DNA of 64,000 bases from Pseudomonas fluorescens (lineage in GTDB: Bacteria; Pseudomonadota; Gammaproteobacteria; Pseudomonadales; Pseudomonadaceae), in assembly GCF_000730425.1 (NCBI RefSeq), contig NZ_CP008896.1, positions 5,146,001 to 5,210,000 on the forward strand, in the 5' to 3' direction. Made by a program: the position numbers and the translations under genes. The notes below the pieces were generated by a model. It worked only from the letters and a program-made list of their open reading frames with translations. It was not told where the DNA came from and did not search any database. The first letter of the stretch is position 1; each line of letters starts with the position of its first letter. Below, piece after piece: positions 30,631 to 45,545 of the stretch.

Positions 30631-33162
30631 ATGACCACAACTCAACCCCTGGAACTGCTGGCGCCCCTGGCGGGAGTGCTGCTGCCCCTGGATCAGGTGC
30701 CGGATCCGGTGTTTTCCAGCCGGCTGATTGGCGACGGTGTGTGTATCGATCCCGTCTCGCAGACCCTCTGCGCGCCGCTGGCCGGGGTGATCAGCAATAT
30801 CCAGGACAGTGGTCATGCCGTCAGCGTCACTGACGAGCACGGTGTGCAGGTATTGATGCATATCGGCCTGGATACCGTGAACCTGGGGGGCAAGGGTTTC
30901 ACCCGGCTGGTCGAGGAAGGCCAGCGGGTAGCGGCGGGGCAGCCGCTGATTGAGTTTGATGCCGACTACATTGCGCTCAATGCCCGCAGCTTGCTGACCT
31001 TGATGCTGGTGGTCAGCGGCGAGCCCTTTACGTTGCTGGCGGCGGGCACCGGGCGGGTGGAAGCCGGGCAACCGTTGCTGCGTGTGACACCGTTGGTAAG
31101 CGCCGCCAATGACGAGGAGGATGAGGGTGACGCCCTGTTCTCCAAGCCCCTGACGCTGCCCAATGCCAACGGTTTGCATGCCCGCCCGGCGGCAGTACTG
31201 GCCCAGGCCGCGAAGGGTTTCAATGCGAGCATCTGCCTGCACAAGCAAACCCAGAGCGCCAACGCCAAGTCCCTGGTGGCGATCATGGGTTTACAAACGG
31301 TGCAGGGCGATATTTTGCAGGTGAGCGCGGCGGGGGAGGAGGCCGCCGCGGCGATCCAGGCGTTGGTTACGCTGTTGGTGGAGGGGTGTGGCGAAACCGT
31401 TGCGGTGGCGGCGGAGGAGCTTGAACCGGTTGCACCGGTATCATCGGCGACCGTGTTGCGCGGCGTGTGCGCATCGCCAGGTTCGGCGTTTGGGCAGGTG
31501 GTCCAGGTGGCGGAACCGCCGTTGAACATCCCCGAGGTCGGTGGCGCCGAGGCGGTCGAGCGTGCTGCACTGGAGCGCGGCTTGAGGGCGGCAACCGAGG
31601 CGCTGCAAACCCTGCAAGCCAAGGCCAATGGCAGTGCGCAGGCCGAGATCTTCCGGGCGCATCAAGAGTTGCTCGAAGACCCGACCCTGCTTGAAAAGGC
31701 CCACGGCCTGCTCGCCGCAGGCAAGAGCGCCGCCTTCGCCTGGAACAGCGCCACGGCGGCCACCGCCGAACTGTTTCAGGGCCTGGGCAATGCGTTGCTC
31801 GCCGAACGTGCGGCAGACCTCGCCGATGTCGGCCAGCGTGTGCTCAAACTGATCCTGGGGATCCAGGACCGCGCATGGGACCTGCCCGAACGCGCGATCC
31901 TGATTGCCGAGCAGTTGACACCTTCGCAAACTGCCAGCCTGGATACCCGCAAGGTCCTGGGTTTTGTCACTGTCGGTGGCGGCGCTACCAGCCACGTCGC
32001 GATCCTCGCCCGGGCCCTGGGCTTGCCGGCCTTGTGTGGGGCGCCGGCGCAGGTGCTGGCGCTGGCCAACGGCAAGCAGGTGCTGCTCGATGCCGGCCAG
32101 GGCGAATTGCACCTGGAGCCGAATCTGGCCGAGATCGAGCAACGGGAAGCGGCGCGCAAACAGCAAGTGCTGCGGCGTCAGCGTGAAGTGGCGCAGGCCG
32201 CTTTGCCTGCGATTACCCGCGACGGTCATCACGTCGAAGTCACCGCCAACGTCGCCTCGTTGCAGGAGGTGGAGCAGTCCCTGACCCTGGGTGGCGAAGG
32301 GGTCGGCCTGTTGCGCTCAGAGTTCCTCTATCTGGACCGCAACCGCGCGCCCAGCCCCGAGGAACAGGCCGGTACCTACAGCGCCATCGCCCGCACCCTG
32401 GGGCCCGAGCGCAATCTGGTGGTGCGCACCCTTGATGTCGGTGGCGACAAGCCGCTGGCCTATGTGCCGATGGCTGCCGAGACCAACCCGTTCCTCGGCC
32501 TGCGCGGCATTCGCCTGTGCCTGGCGCGCCCCGAGCTGCTGCGCGAGCAATTGCGGGCAATCCTCGCCAGTGCAGGCTTGGCACGCTTGCACATCATGTT
32601 GCCGATGGTCAGCCTGCTGTCGGAGCTGCACCAGGCCCGTCGGATCCTCGAAGAGGAAGCGGCGGCCCTGGGGCTGGCCGAATTGCCGAAGCTGGGCATC
32701 ATGGTCGAGGTGCCGTCAACGGCATTGATGGCAGATGTGTTCGCCCCCCATGTGGATTTTTTCTCCATCGGCACCAACGACCTGACCCAATACACCCTGG
32801 CCATGGACCGCGACCACCCGCGCCTGGCCAGCCAGGCCGACAGTTTTCACCCGGCGGTGCTGCGCTTGATCGCCACCACAGTCAAGGCCGCCCACGCTCA
32901 CGGCAAGTGGGTGGGCGTGTGCGGTGCGCTGGCATCCGAGGCGCTGGCGGTGCCGATGTTGATCGGGCTGGGGGTGGACGAGCTGTCCGTCAGCGTGCCG
33001 CTGATCCCGAGTATCAAGGCCACGGTGCGTGAGCTGGACCTGGCGGATTGCCAATTGATCGCCCATCAGGTGTTGAACCTGGAAGAGGCCGCCCAGGTGC
33101 GCGAGGCCTTGAGCCAGTACCACGCGGCGACCGTCGACACTTCATTGGTTGTGGAGAACTGA
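30631..33162 (+). CDS. Multiphosphoryl transfer protein EIIA-HPr-EI of the trehalose locus
   Basis: This 843-residue protein carries the complete soluble PTS relay. The EIIA (glucose type) domain at about residues 5-155 has phospho-His H77 in VLMHIGLDTVNL. The HPr domain at about 172-255 has H183 in GLHARPAAVL. Enzyme I at about 275-835 has H455 in GGGATSHVAILAR. It should take phosphate from PEP and pass it to TreP, giving the locus its own phosphoryl supply independent of the PTS-Ntr and fructose proteins. The EIIB-like gene begins 2 bases after its stop. Confidence 0.93.
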   Translation: MTTTQPLELLAPLAGVLLPLDQVPDPVFSSRLIGDGVCIDPVSQTLCAPLAGVISNIQDSGHAVSVTDEHGVQVLMHIGLDTVNLGGKGFTRLVEEGQRVAAGQPLIEFDADYIALNARSLLTLMLVVSGEPFTLLAAGTGRVEAGQPLLRVTPLVSAANDEEDEGDALFSKPLTLPNANGLHARPAAVLAQAAKGFNASICLHKQTQSANAKSLVAIMGLQTVQGDILQVSAAGEEAAAAIQALVTLLVEGCGETVAVAAEELEPVAPVSSATVLRGVCASPGSAFGQVVQVAEPPLNIPEVGGAEAVERAALERGLRAATEALQTLQAKANGSAQAEIFRAHQELLEDPTLLEKAHGLLAAGKSAAFAWNSATAATAELFQGLGNALLAERAADLADVGQRVLKLILGIQDRAWDLPERAILIAEQLTPSQTASLDTRKVLGFVTVGGGATSHVAILARALGLPALCGAPAQVLALANGKQVLLDAGQGELHLEPNLAEIEQREAARKQQVLRRQREVAQAALPAITRDGHHVEVTANVASLQEVEQSLTLGGEGVGLLRSEFLYLDRNRAPSPEEQAGTYSAIARTLGPERNLVVRTLDVGGDKPLAYVPMAAETNPFLGLRGIRLCLARPELLREQLRAILASAGLARLHIMLPMVSLLSELHQARRILEEEAAALGLAELPKLGIMVEVPSTALMADVFAPHVDFFSIGTNDLTQYTLAMDRDHPRLASQADSFHPAVLRLIATTVKAAHAHGKWVGVCGALASEALAVPMLIGLGVDELSVSVPLIPSIKATVRELDLADCQLIAHQVLNLEEAAQVREALSQYHAATVDTSLVVEN

Positions 33163-33164
33163 GT

Positions 33165-33449
33165 ATGTTCGAGAAATTGCAGCAGGCGTTCTGGAAGGCC
33201 CTGACGCCGGACCTGGTGGCGGAAACGGTGCTCGCCGAGCCGAAGGCTGAGGCGATGTTGGCGCCGGCGGTGCTGAGTGCGCTGGGTGGGGCGAGTAATC
33301 TCAAGTCACAACAGCGCGTGGCATTGACGCGGATCCGCGTGCAGCTACAGGACACGACACGGGTGGATGAGGGGGCGTTGAAGGCGGCGGGGATTGCGGC
33401 GGTGATGGTGCTGGCGGACGGGACCGTGCATCTGCTCACCGGCCTGTAG
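33165..33449 (+). CDS. Stand-alone EIIB-like protein lacking the phosphocysteine
   Basis: This 94-residue protein resembles the glucose-type EIIB fold: ALGGASNLKSQQRVALTRIR matches the ALGGxxNI...CxTRLR pattern of EIIB, and EGALKAAGIAAVMVLADGTV matches the following part. At the position of the phosphocysteine, the sequence has A53 (RVALTRIR) instead of Cys, so it cannot carry phosphate there. It starts 2 bases after the EIIA-HPr-EI gene. A similar cysteine-less domain is fused to NagE (A505). Role unknown: a regulatory or structural PTS partner is possible. Confidence 0.8.
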   Translation: MFEKLQQAFWKALTPDLVAETVLAEPKAEAMLAPAVLSALGGASNLKSQQRVALTRIRVQLQDTTRVDEGALKAAGIAAVMVLADGTVHLLTGL

Positions 33450-33466
33450 AACATCACAAAACCCCA

Positions 33467-33556
33467 TGTGGGAGCGGGCTTGCCCGCGATAGCGGTGGGT
33501 CAGTAAAGGCCTGTGTTACCTGATGCAACGCCATCGCGGGCAAGCCCGCTCCCACA
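33467..33556. repeat. REPIN between the tre locus and mltF
   Basis: TGTGGGAGCGGGCTTGCCCG with CGATAGC is paired with ATCGCGGGCAAGCCCGCTCC and CACA about 40 bases on, in inverse orientation. The arms are nearly perfect. It separates the convergent tre and mltF transcripts. Confidence 0.9.
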
Positions 33557-33599
33557 CACGTTCGCACCCACATTGTTTTGTTGCGTTTGGGAGAGGTGT

Positions 33600-39549
<5,950 letters not shown>

Positions 39550-39625
39550 TTGACCGGTTGGCAAATCTGCCAACGCTTGGTCAGGAACAAGCACTCGCTA
39601 CAGCTCATTGGCTGGCGCAAAGCAG

Positions 39626-39662
39626 AAAACCCGCTGGGCCAGGTTGGCCAGCGGGTTTTTTT
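39626..39662. terminator. Bidirectional rho-independent terminator
   Basis: AAAACCCGCTGG (39626-39637) and CCAGCGGGTTTT (39648-39659) are exact inverse copies, with inner pairing possible. A-run and T-run flank it, so it can end both purL-side and toxin-side transcripts. Confidence 0.9.
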
Positions 39663-39696
39663 GCGCTCATGAAACCGGGGTCAAAGCTTTGATGGC

Positions 39697-42600
39697 TTAG
39701 GGGGCGGGGACCAACCCCACCTCAGCCTTCAACGCTTCGATCAATATGTTTTCGTAGGTGAAACGCTTGCCCTGCATCTGTTCCCAGCGGTCGACATAAA
39801 ACAGGCCATTGTGGTCGACCCTGATCGGTGTCGACACGATTTCCCCGCTGCGGGAGCGATGCAGCAGGTTGTTTTGCGAGGGCGACGGGCGTTCGATCAG
39901 GAACAGGCCGGGCCGATTCAAGCGTGCCCGGTCCAGCGGCACAAAGGGTGCGGGTGGGCGGGTACCGGCAACGCCGGCGTCCAGCACGAAGTCACTGCGT
40001 AATGCACTCCTGTAAGGGCCCAGCCCGTCGCCAGCGGTCTCCCAACTGCCGGGGCGAATGTTCTGCGCCAGGGCCGGCGCCGTGTCCCTGACCTGCAGGC
40101 TGACCGCACCTTGCAGTTCTGCCAGGCCCGGTACCGCCAGGTGGGTATTGGTATGGGCGCTGCCGATGAAGGCCACCCACTTGTGCGGCCCGAATGCCGC
40201 CTGGTCGGCCTTGATCACCTGTGAGGCGAAGTAGCTGAACAGTTGGTTGCGCGACGTCTTCACATCCCCCAGCCCTTTGACGTTGTAGCTGGCGGCGCAG
40301 TCCAGTGCCCGTACGCGCATGCCATGCCGGACCGCGACCTGGATGACTTCGGTGTAGTTATCCTGGCCTGTGTATCCTGGCATCTGGCCGTGATCCAGCT
40401 GTTTGAGGTAGTGCTTGAGAGTGTCTGGCATCCGCTGCGTACTCACGAACACATCCAGTTGCGCCTGATGTATATCGGTCAGCAGGTGTTCCATATAGAG
40501 GGTCTTGAACTCAAGCGCCTTGAGTTTCCCCATGTAGTCGCGCAACCACCGTTTGCTGGATTGGGCCTGGTGCCCCTCGCCGATGATCAGCCCCGAAAAC
40601 TCGCTGTGACGCACGCTTTCCAGCAACGTCTCCGGGGATCTTGGCAAGCCCAGGGTGGACAGCGCGGGCCTGGGGGGCGGCTGATGGCTGGCCAGGTAAG
40701 TTTGTGCATCTTTATTCAGGCGGGTCCTGGCGTCCTGGAACGCCAGGAATGCGTCACGATGATCCGGGTTCTGCGGGAAATAGCGAGTGTCCAGCCCATG
40801 GGGTGATGTGCTCTGTCGAGTGATGCTGTCCCTGAGGGAGGGGGCAATATCGTAATCGCTGTAATGTGCCACGCCGGTGTCAGCGGCCGCGCCAGAGGAA
40901 CCTGTCGGTCCAGGCGCTTTGTACGCGGTATGCAGGGTCAGTCGGTAATCGCCCTTGGCCAATGCATCGCCTGCAATGGCACCGGGTTCGTCGGTCCAGA
41001 TACCTACCGGCTGGCCTGGGCCAATGTCCTCCACCCGCAGGGCAACGGCGTCTTGCAGGTCTGCCAGCCCGGGCGTGTTGTTGTAGGTGCGCAAGCGCGA
41101 GGAGTCCACCAGCGCAATCCAGCGCTCATCCGCTTCGTCGGCGGCGTCCAACTCGATGGTTTTGCTGGAGTAGAAGTTCCTCGTGGCGTGATCCCGCGGC
41201 GTCGTCATCGGGGTATCGCCCATTTGCAGGGCGTCTTCCAGCAGGTAGGAGGTGGATGTGTCCAGTGCCTTGACCTTCAAGCCCTTTTCCTGGGCTTTAC
41301 GTACCAGAGCGACGTAGGAGTATTCGGCGTCGTCGGCGAAGCCAAAGGTCCGGTCGACGACTTTCAGATGCCGTTCGATATGCTGCCAGGACTTGCCGCT
41401 ATTGAGTTTTACCAACTTCAGGCGGAATAGATCGGCGGGCAGGTACTCGATGTACAGGCGCTTGAACCCTTGCTTGAGCAAGGTATCCATCTGGGTGATC
41501 AACAGCTGCTTGCCGGCAATGGAACCCGGTATGGCACCGATGACCAGGGACTTGTTTCCGGCAAAGGTGTCGCTGGCGATCAGTTGCGCAAATGACGTAT
41601 CGGCATCAATCGCCAAGGGGGAGGTACGGGCTGGCAAAGGGGGGCGATTGGTGAAGTAACTCTGGGCGTCTGTTTTCAGGCGTTCGGCGTGTTGCAGGTA
41701 AGCCTTGCGCACGGGCGCCAGGTCTCTGATGACGTTGCCCTGCGCGCCCTCCGGCGAGCCGAACTCCCACTCGGCGCGCAGAGCTATCCCCTCCCGTATG
41801 TCGGGATTGATGGCCAGTTCCAGTTTGCTGGCGTACTTCCCCGGTATTTCATAAGGCTTGAGTGGCTCCGGCGTGTCGGGCAGCTTTTCATACTTGGGCG
41901 CCCCCCCAGTCACGCCGGTACGGTGCCAGAGCCCTTCGGTATCGGGCGCGGCCACGCGGGTGGTGGAGACCAGTTTGCCGGTGAGTGGATCCTGGCGGTA
42001 CAACAAATAGCGGCCGATGGGGTCCGGGGTCTTTTTCGCCCAAAGCGCCTCGCCTTCGAACAACATCGCTTGCATGTCGGCCAGCGTCAGTGCCTTCGAT
42101 TGCAAGGGCTGGACCAGTTTCAAGGCGTCGCTCGCAACGACGGGGCTCTTGGCGAACTGGCGTGCGGCCGGCCGGGCCAGCTGTTTGAGCGAGGCCAATG
42201 CCGGGCGCAGATCGGTAAAGGCCGCGCCGGCGCTATTGAGCACGTAACCGATCAGGTGTTCCACGGCCGCGCCGGTATCTCCCTGCTGATAAGCGTGCAG
42301 GGCGAGCATGCCATCCTTGAAGGCCAGCAACATGCCCAGGCTCAGGCTGAGGGTGGGGAACGGCGCGGTGGCAATGGCGGTAACCCACTCCACGCAGGTC
42401 CACAAGAGGCCACTGATCATCTGGTTGCGATTGATGGTGGTGCCTTGTACGTCGTCGATCTTGCGTTGCATCTGCATGTTGTACAGGGCCTGGCGCAGAT
42501 CCAGCAGCGGGCTTAGCCCATGAGTGGAATCATAGCGTGCCGGGCTGGCGTCGGTTTTGGTCAGGTCGTGGGGCAATTGTGCCTTGGCGCCTTCGAGGAA

Positions 42601-45441
42601 GGTGCGCACTCTGGTCTGGGATTGGGCGCCGACCCGCAGGGTGAAATAGCCAACCATTCCGGGGATTTTTTTCAGCAGGTAATTGAACTGCCTGGCCTCG
42701 CGAAATCGGATGCCATCCGGTGCGTTGGGGGTGTAGAGCAGCGTCGGAAAACCGCTGTGGCTGAAGAGGAAGTTGCCCATCACCCACTCGCCATCCACCA
42801 GCAGGCGATGGATAGCGTAGGTGCCGCGTGTTTCGACGGCAGTACTGCCCATGCTGGCGATACTGCGCTGCAGCCACTCCCAGTCGGCCCCGGCGATGTA
42901 CCCTTCCAGCCGGCACTCCAGGGCGGCGTTTTGCATTTGGCGCTGGGTGATGCTCAAGGTCGCATCGCGCCGCAGGTTGTAGTCCGCACTGCCGGTATTG
43001 AGCAACTGCGTCTTGACCCGGTCGATGTAGCGCTGGCCGATCCAGATCCCGGTAACCGAGCGGGCGACGTTTTCTGCCGTCAGCGCACTCAGGTCCACGC
43101 CTTTCGAGCCTTTGAACTGGGCCGAGCGAGAAAACTTCTCGTCGAGGAACCCCACGCCGTCCGCGTAGCCGTCACGGTACAACTGGGTGTAGGTCAGGGG
43201 AGGTGGGGTCTGCGAACCGAGCAGTGCGGGAGGGGAGAAGGCCCACACGGTGTCAGGGTCGATATCGTTCTGCTGGCGTCCCAGCAGTTGGTTCAGGCTT
43301 TTCTTCGCCTGTTCATGCAGGTAGTCGGTGAAGCGGGGGAACTGCGCGTCAGACAACGGAAATTCATTGTAGGTAAACAGCGCACCCTCGCTGTCTTCGG
43401 CCAGCTTCAGCAGGGTCTGGCGGTTATCGGTGCTGGTGGAGCGATACCAGCTCGGGGTGCTGAACTCGTAGTCATCGAGACGGGTCGCCAGCACATGGGC
43501 CGACATGGCCTGGAGGCATTGGGCATGACTGCCGATATTGCCAAAGCTGATCTCTTTGTATTCCTGGTCGTGAAACTTGAAGCTCAGGCCGGTCAGGACC
43601 CGCTTCATTGCCCCACGAAAACGCAGGGCGACGCGCTTGATCAGGTAGTCGGTGAGGGTGCCCGGCGGCTGTTTCGTACCGTTGTCCAGGCTCCAGCCGA
43701 GGATGTGGTTCTGGCAGGCGAGCTCACTGTCAAAGACCTGGAACTGCTGCTCGCGGGGTGCCTCGGGTGTGCACAGGAGCAAGCGGGTGACCGCGCCGCT
43801 GGCGTCGCTTTGGCGCAGCACCCACATGTCTTGCAACTGGGCCTCATGCAGTGACAGGGTGGCTGCGCTCAGGCGGGGGTTGGTGCCTTCGCGCAAGTCC
43901 TGCACTGATTGAAAGTCGTTTTCGCTGAGGTGCCCTTGCAGCATGGCGGTGTAAGCCAGTGCGTTGATCCGTTGATCAAGCATCTTTTCGATTGCGCGGC
44001 TGACGACGGGCTTGGCGTGCATCTGCTGCTGCGCATCGGCAAAGTCGAGACGCGGCTGCAGAGTGGCCAGCATCTGCACGAGCCAGGCGGGTGTCAGGTC
44101 CTGATAGGCCTTGGGCAGCGGTGCATCGCGATAGGTGAGCGTGGTTTTGCTCAGGAAATCCGAGCCCGCCAGTGCATCACCGGCATGCAAGCCACGCAAG
44201 GCCAGGTCGATCAGGTTGCGCTCCTGTTCGTATTCGCCGATGGGCTCTACATAGCGCCGTGTGCTGATCCACAGGTGTTCCGGTGCCAGGTCGTGGATAT
44301 CCAACTCGTCGCTCAAGTGTTCGAGCAGTTGATAGCGGGCCAGGGCTTGTGGGGTAGTGACCGGGCCCAGCAGGTCGAGCAGGTCCTGGCGGGCCAGGTT
44401 GTAGTTCGCCAGATGACTGGCAAGGGTGGTGCGACGAGATTCGCTGGCGCTGCGATACCAGTCCGGCGCGCCAAGGCGCAGGTAGCGTTCGAGCAAGTAT
44501 CGGGCGCGCCATTGCAGGCGCGCACTGATGTCCGGCAACGCGGCGGCGATGGCACGGTCCAGGGCGTCGATCAGTTGAGCGGCGTCCTGCCCGGGGTTGT
44601 CTACCAGGCTCAGGGCGCGCTCGATGTCCTGGGTACGTTTGTCGATCAGGGCGTTGTAGGTGTGCTCAAACAGTGGCTTTTCGCTGATCGGTGTCAGCTC
44701 CAGCGGCCAGATCGCCCCTGGTGTGACATCGCGATAACGCACCGGCAGCAGGTGCATGAAGGCCTGCCGTTGTTCGGTATCGTCCATTCCTTGGAGCAGA
44801 CGTGTGTTGACGTGCGCCAGGGAACTGAAGCACTCGATCCCCTGGGACGGGGTAAACAGCATCACCTCGCCCAGTGGCAGCGCAGAGGTCAGGTCGGTGG
44901 CTATGGGGCTGGATTTTTCGGTCAGCACAAAGGCGCCCGCCAGCTCGACGGTCTGCTCTTGATAGCGCAAGTTCAGTGCGTACAGCCCCGGGCGCAACGT
45001 GCTGCCCAGCGGTATGCGCTCAAGCAGGGCCTGCTGTTGCGGGTGCAACAGGCGGTCCTCGGCGCCGAGGGTTGTTTCATGGGCCAGGGCGGTGTACCCG
45101 GCTTCAAAGGTCATGAAGGATTTGCGTGGCTTGCCGTCGATCTGCAGGTGGCGATCGAGCTGTTGCAGATGGGCGTTCAACGTGGTCTTGAGTGTGGCCA
45201 CGCGGGTGGTCAGGTCAGCCTGGGTTATCCCTTGGTAAAGGGGGCGGCTCTGGTTCAGATACAACTGCCGGTAGGACGTCAGCAGGACGTTGAGCTTCTC
45301 CAGGTACGCCAGTGCGGCCGAGGGTGTGTGTTCGGGTAGTAGCGGTGCTTCAACCTGGAGCAGGTGATGCCCGATTTGATTGAGGTGACCTTTGATGCCC
45401 TCAAAGGTCTGGGATGTTGTGCTCACAGGCACGTTCTCCAT
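39697..45441 (-). CDS. Large membrane-targeted toxin-like protein with duplicated TIKI/EreA-like effector domain
   Basis: This 1914-residue protein begins MENVPVSTTSQTFEGIKGHL. Residues 1-1000 look like the DUF6543/dermonecrotic-toxin-like region found in Pseudomonas toxins. A hydrophobic helical stretch (about 1010-1075, GLLWTCVEWVTAIATAPFP) may be a membrane translocation segment. Two homologous units follow. Unit 2 (about 1562-1820) has GEGH (E1622, H1624), LYMEHL (E1651, H1652) and GSAHTN (H1763), like the TIKI/EreA/ChaN/PMT-C2 superfamily. Unit 1 (1244-1508) keeps LYIEYLP and the fold but has GAIP and DSSRLRT at the other sites, so it is probably inactive. A short module (RYLLYRQDPLTGKLVSTTRV at 1143) also recurs at 1845. 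No signal peptide or secretion partner is visible. Confidence 0.75.
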   Translation of the reverse strand: MENVPVSTTSQTFEGIKGHLNQIGHHLLQVEAPLLPEHTPSAALAYLEKLNVLLTSYRQLYLNQSRPLYQGITQADLTTRVATLKTTLNAHLQQLDRHLQIDGKPRKSFMTFEAGYTALAHETTLGAEDRLLHPQQQALLERIPLGSTLRPGLYALNLRYQEQTVELAGAFVLTEKSSPIATDLTSALPLGEVMLFTPSQGIECFSSLAHVNTRLLQGMDDTEQRQAFMHLLPVRYRDVTPGAIWPLELTPISEKPLFEHTYNALIDKRTQDIERALSLVDNPGQDAAQLIDALDRAIAAALPDISARLQWRARYLLERYLRLGAPDWYRSASESRRTTLASHLANYNLARQDLLDLLGPVTTPQALARYQLLEHLSDELDIHDLAPEHLWISTRRYVEPIGEYEQERNLIDLALRGLHAGDALAGSDFLSKTTLTYRDAPLPKAYQDLTPAWLVQMLATLQPRLDFADAQQQMHAKPVVSRAIEKMLDQRINALAYTAMLQGHLSENDFQSVQDLREGTNPRLSAATLSLHEAQLQDMWVLRQSDASGAVTRLLLCTPEAPREQQFQVFDSELACQNHILGWSLDNGTKQPPGTLTDYLIKRVALRFRGAMKRVLTGLSFKFHDQEYKEISFGNIGSHAQCLQAMSAHVLATRLDDYEFSTPSWYRSTSTDNRQTLLKLAEDSEGALFTYNEFPLSDAQFPRFTDYLHEQAKKSLNQLLGRQQNDIDPDTVWAFSPPALLGSQTPPPLTYTQLYRDGYADGVGFLDEKFSRSAQFKGSKGVDLSALTAENVARSVTGIWIGQRYIDRVKTQLLNTGSADYNLRRDATLSITQRQMQNAALECRLEGYIAGADWEWLQRSIASMGSTAVETRGTYAIHRLLVDGEWVMGNFLFSHSGFPTLLYTPNAPDGIRFREARQFNYLLKKIPGMVGYFTLRVGAQSQTRVRTFLEGAKAQLPHDLTKTDASPARYDSTHGLSPLLDLRQALYNMQMQRKIDDVQGTTINRNQMISGLLWTCVEWVTAIATAPFPTLSLSLGMLLAFKDGMLALHAYQQGDTGAAVEHLIGYVLNSAGAAFTDLRPALASLKQLARPAARQFAKSPVVASDALKLVQPLQSKALTLADMQAMLFEGEALWAKKTPDPIGRYLLYRQDPLTGKLVSTTRVAAPDTEGLWHRTGVTGGAPKYEKLPDTPEPLKPYEIPGKYASKLELAINPDIREGIALRAEWEFGSPEGAQGNVIRDLAPVRKAYLQHAERLKTDAQSYFTNRPPLPARTSPLAIDADTSFAQLIASDTFAGNKSLVIGAIPGSIAGKQLLITQMDTLLKQGFKRLYIEYLPADLFRLKLVKLNSGKSWQHIERHLKVVDRTFGFADDAEYSYVALVRKAQEKGLKVKALDTSTSYLLEDALQMGDTPMTTPRDHATRNFYSSKTIELDAADEADERWIALVDSSRLRTYNNTPGLADLQDAVALRVEDIGPGQPVGIWTDEPGAIAGDALAKGDYRLTLHTAYKAPGPTGSSGAAADTGVAHYSDYDIAPSLRDSITRQSTSPHGLDTRYFPQNPDHRDAFLAFQDARTRLNKDAQTYLASHQPPPRPALSTLGLPRSPETLLESVRHSEFSGLIIGEGHQAQSSKRWLRDYMGKLKALEFKTLYMEHLLTDIHQAQLDVFVSTQRMPDTLKHYLKQLDHGQMPGYTGQDNYTEVIQVAVRHGMRVRALDCAASYNVKGLGDVKTSRNQLFSYFASQVIKADQAAFGPHKWVAFIGSAHTNTHLAVPGLAELQGAVSLQVRDTAPALAQNIRPGSWETAGDGLGPYRSALRSDFVLDAGVAGTRPPAPFVPLDRARLNRPGLFLIERPSPSQNNLLHRSRSGEIVSTPIRVDHNGLFYVDRWEQMQGKRFTYENILIEALKAEVGLVPAP

Positions 45442-45468
45442 GCTGGGGGGTTAGAGCCCTCAGCATGG
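45438..45468 (-). promoter_or_regulatory. Hairpin enclosing the toxin start codon
   Basis: CCATGCTG (45438-45445) and CAGCATGG (45461-45468) form an 8-bp inverse repeat, which on the mRNA holds the toxin ATG (45441-45439) in its 3' arm. No strong Shine-Dalgarno lies near. The structure could limit translation. The other ATG, in the 5' arm (45466), opens a 21-codon out-of-frame upstream frame ending in the toxin gene. Confidence 0.5.
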
Positions 45469-45545
45469 GGAGCGATGCGCATGGCTGTGCGGTAGATACG
45501 TAGGCGGGCTGTGCTGGCCGCTGCCGCGCAGAGCCTGGGAGCGTT

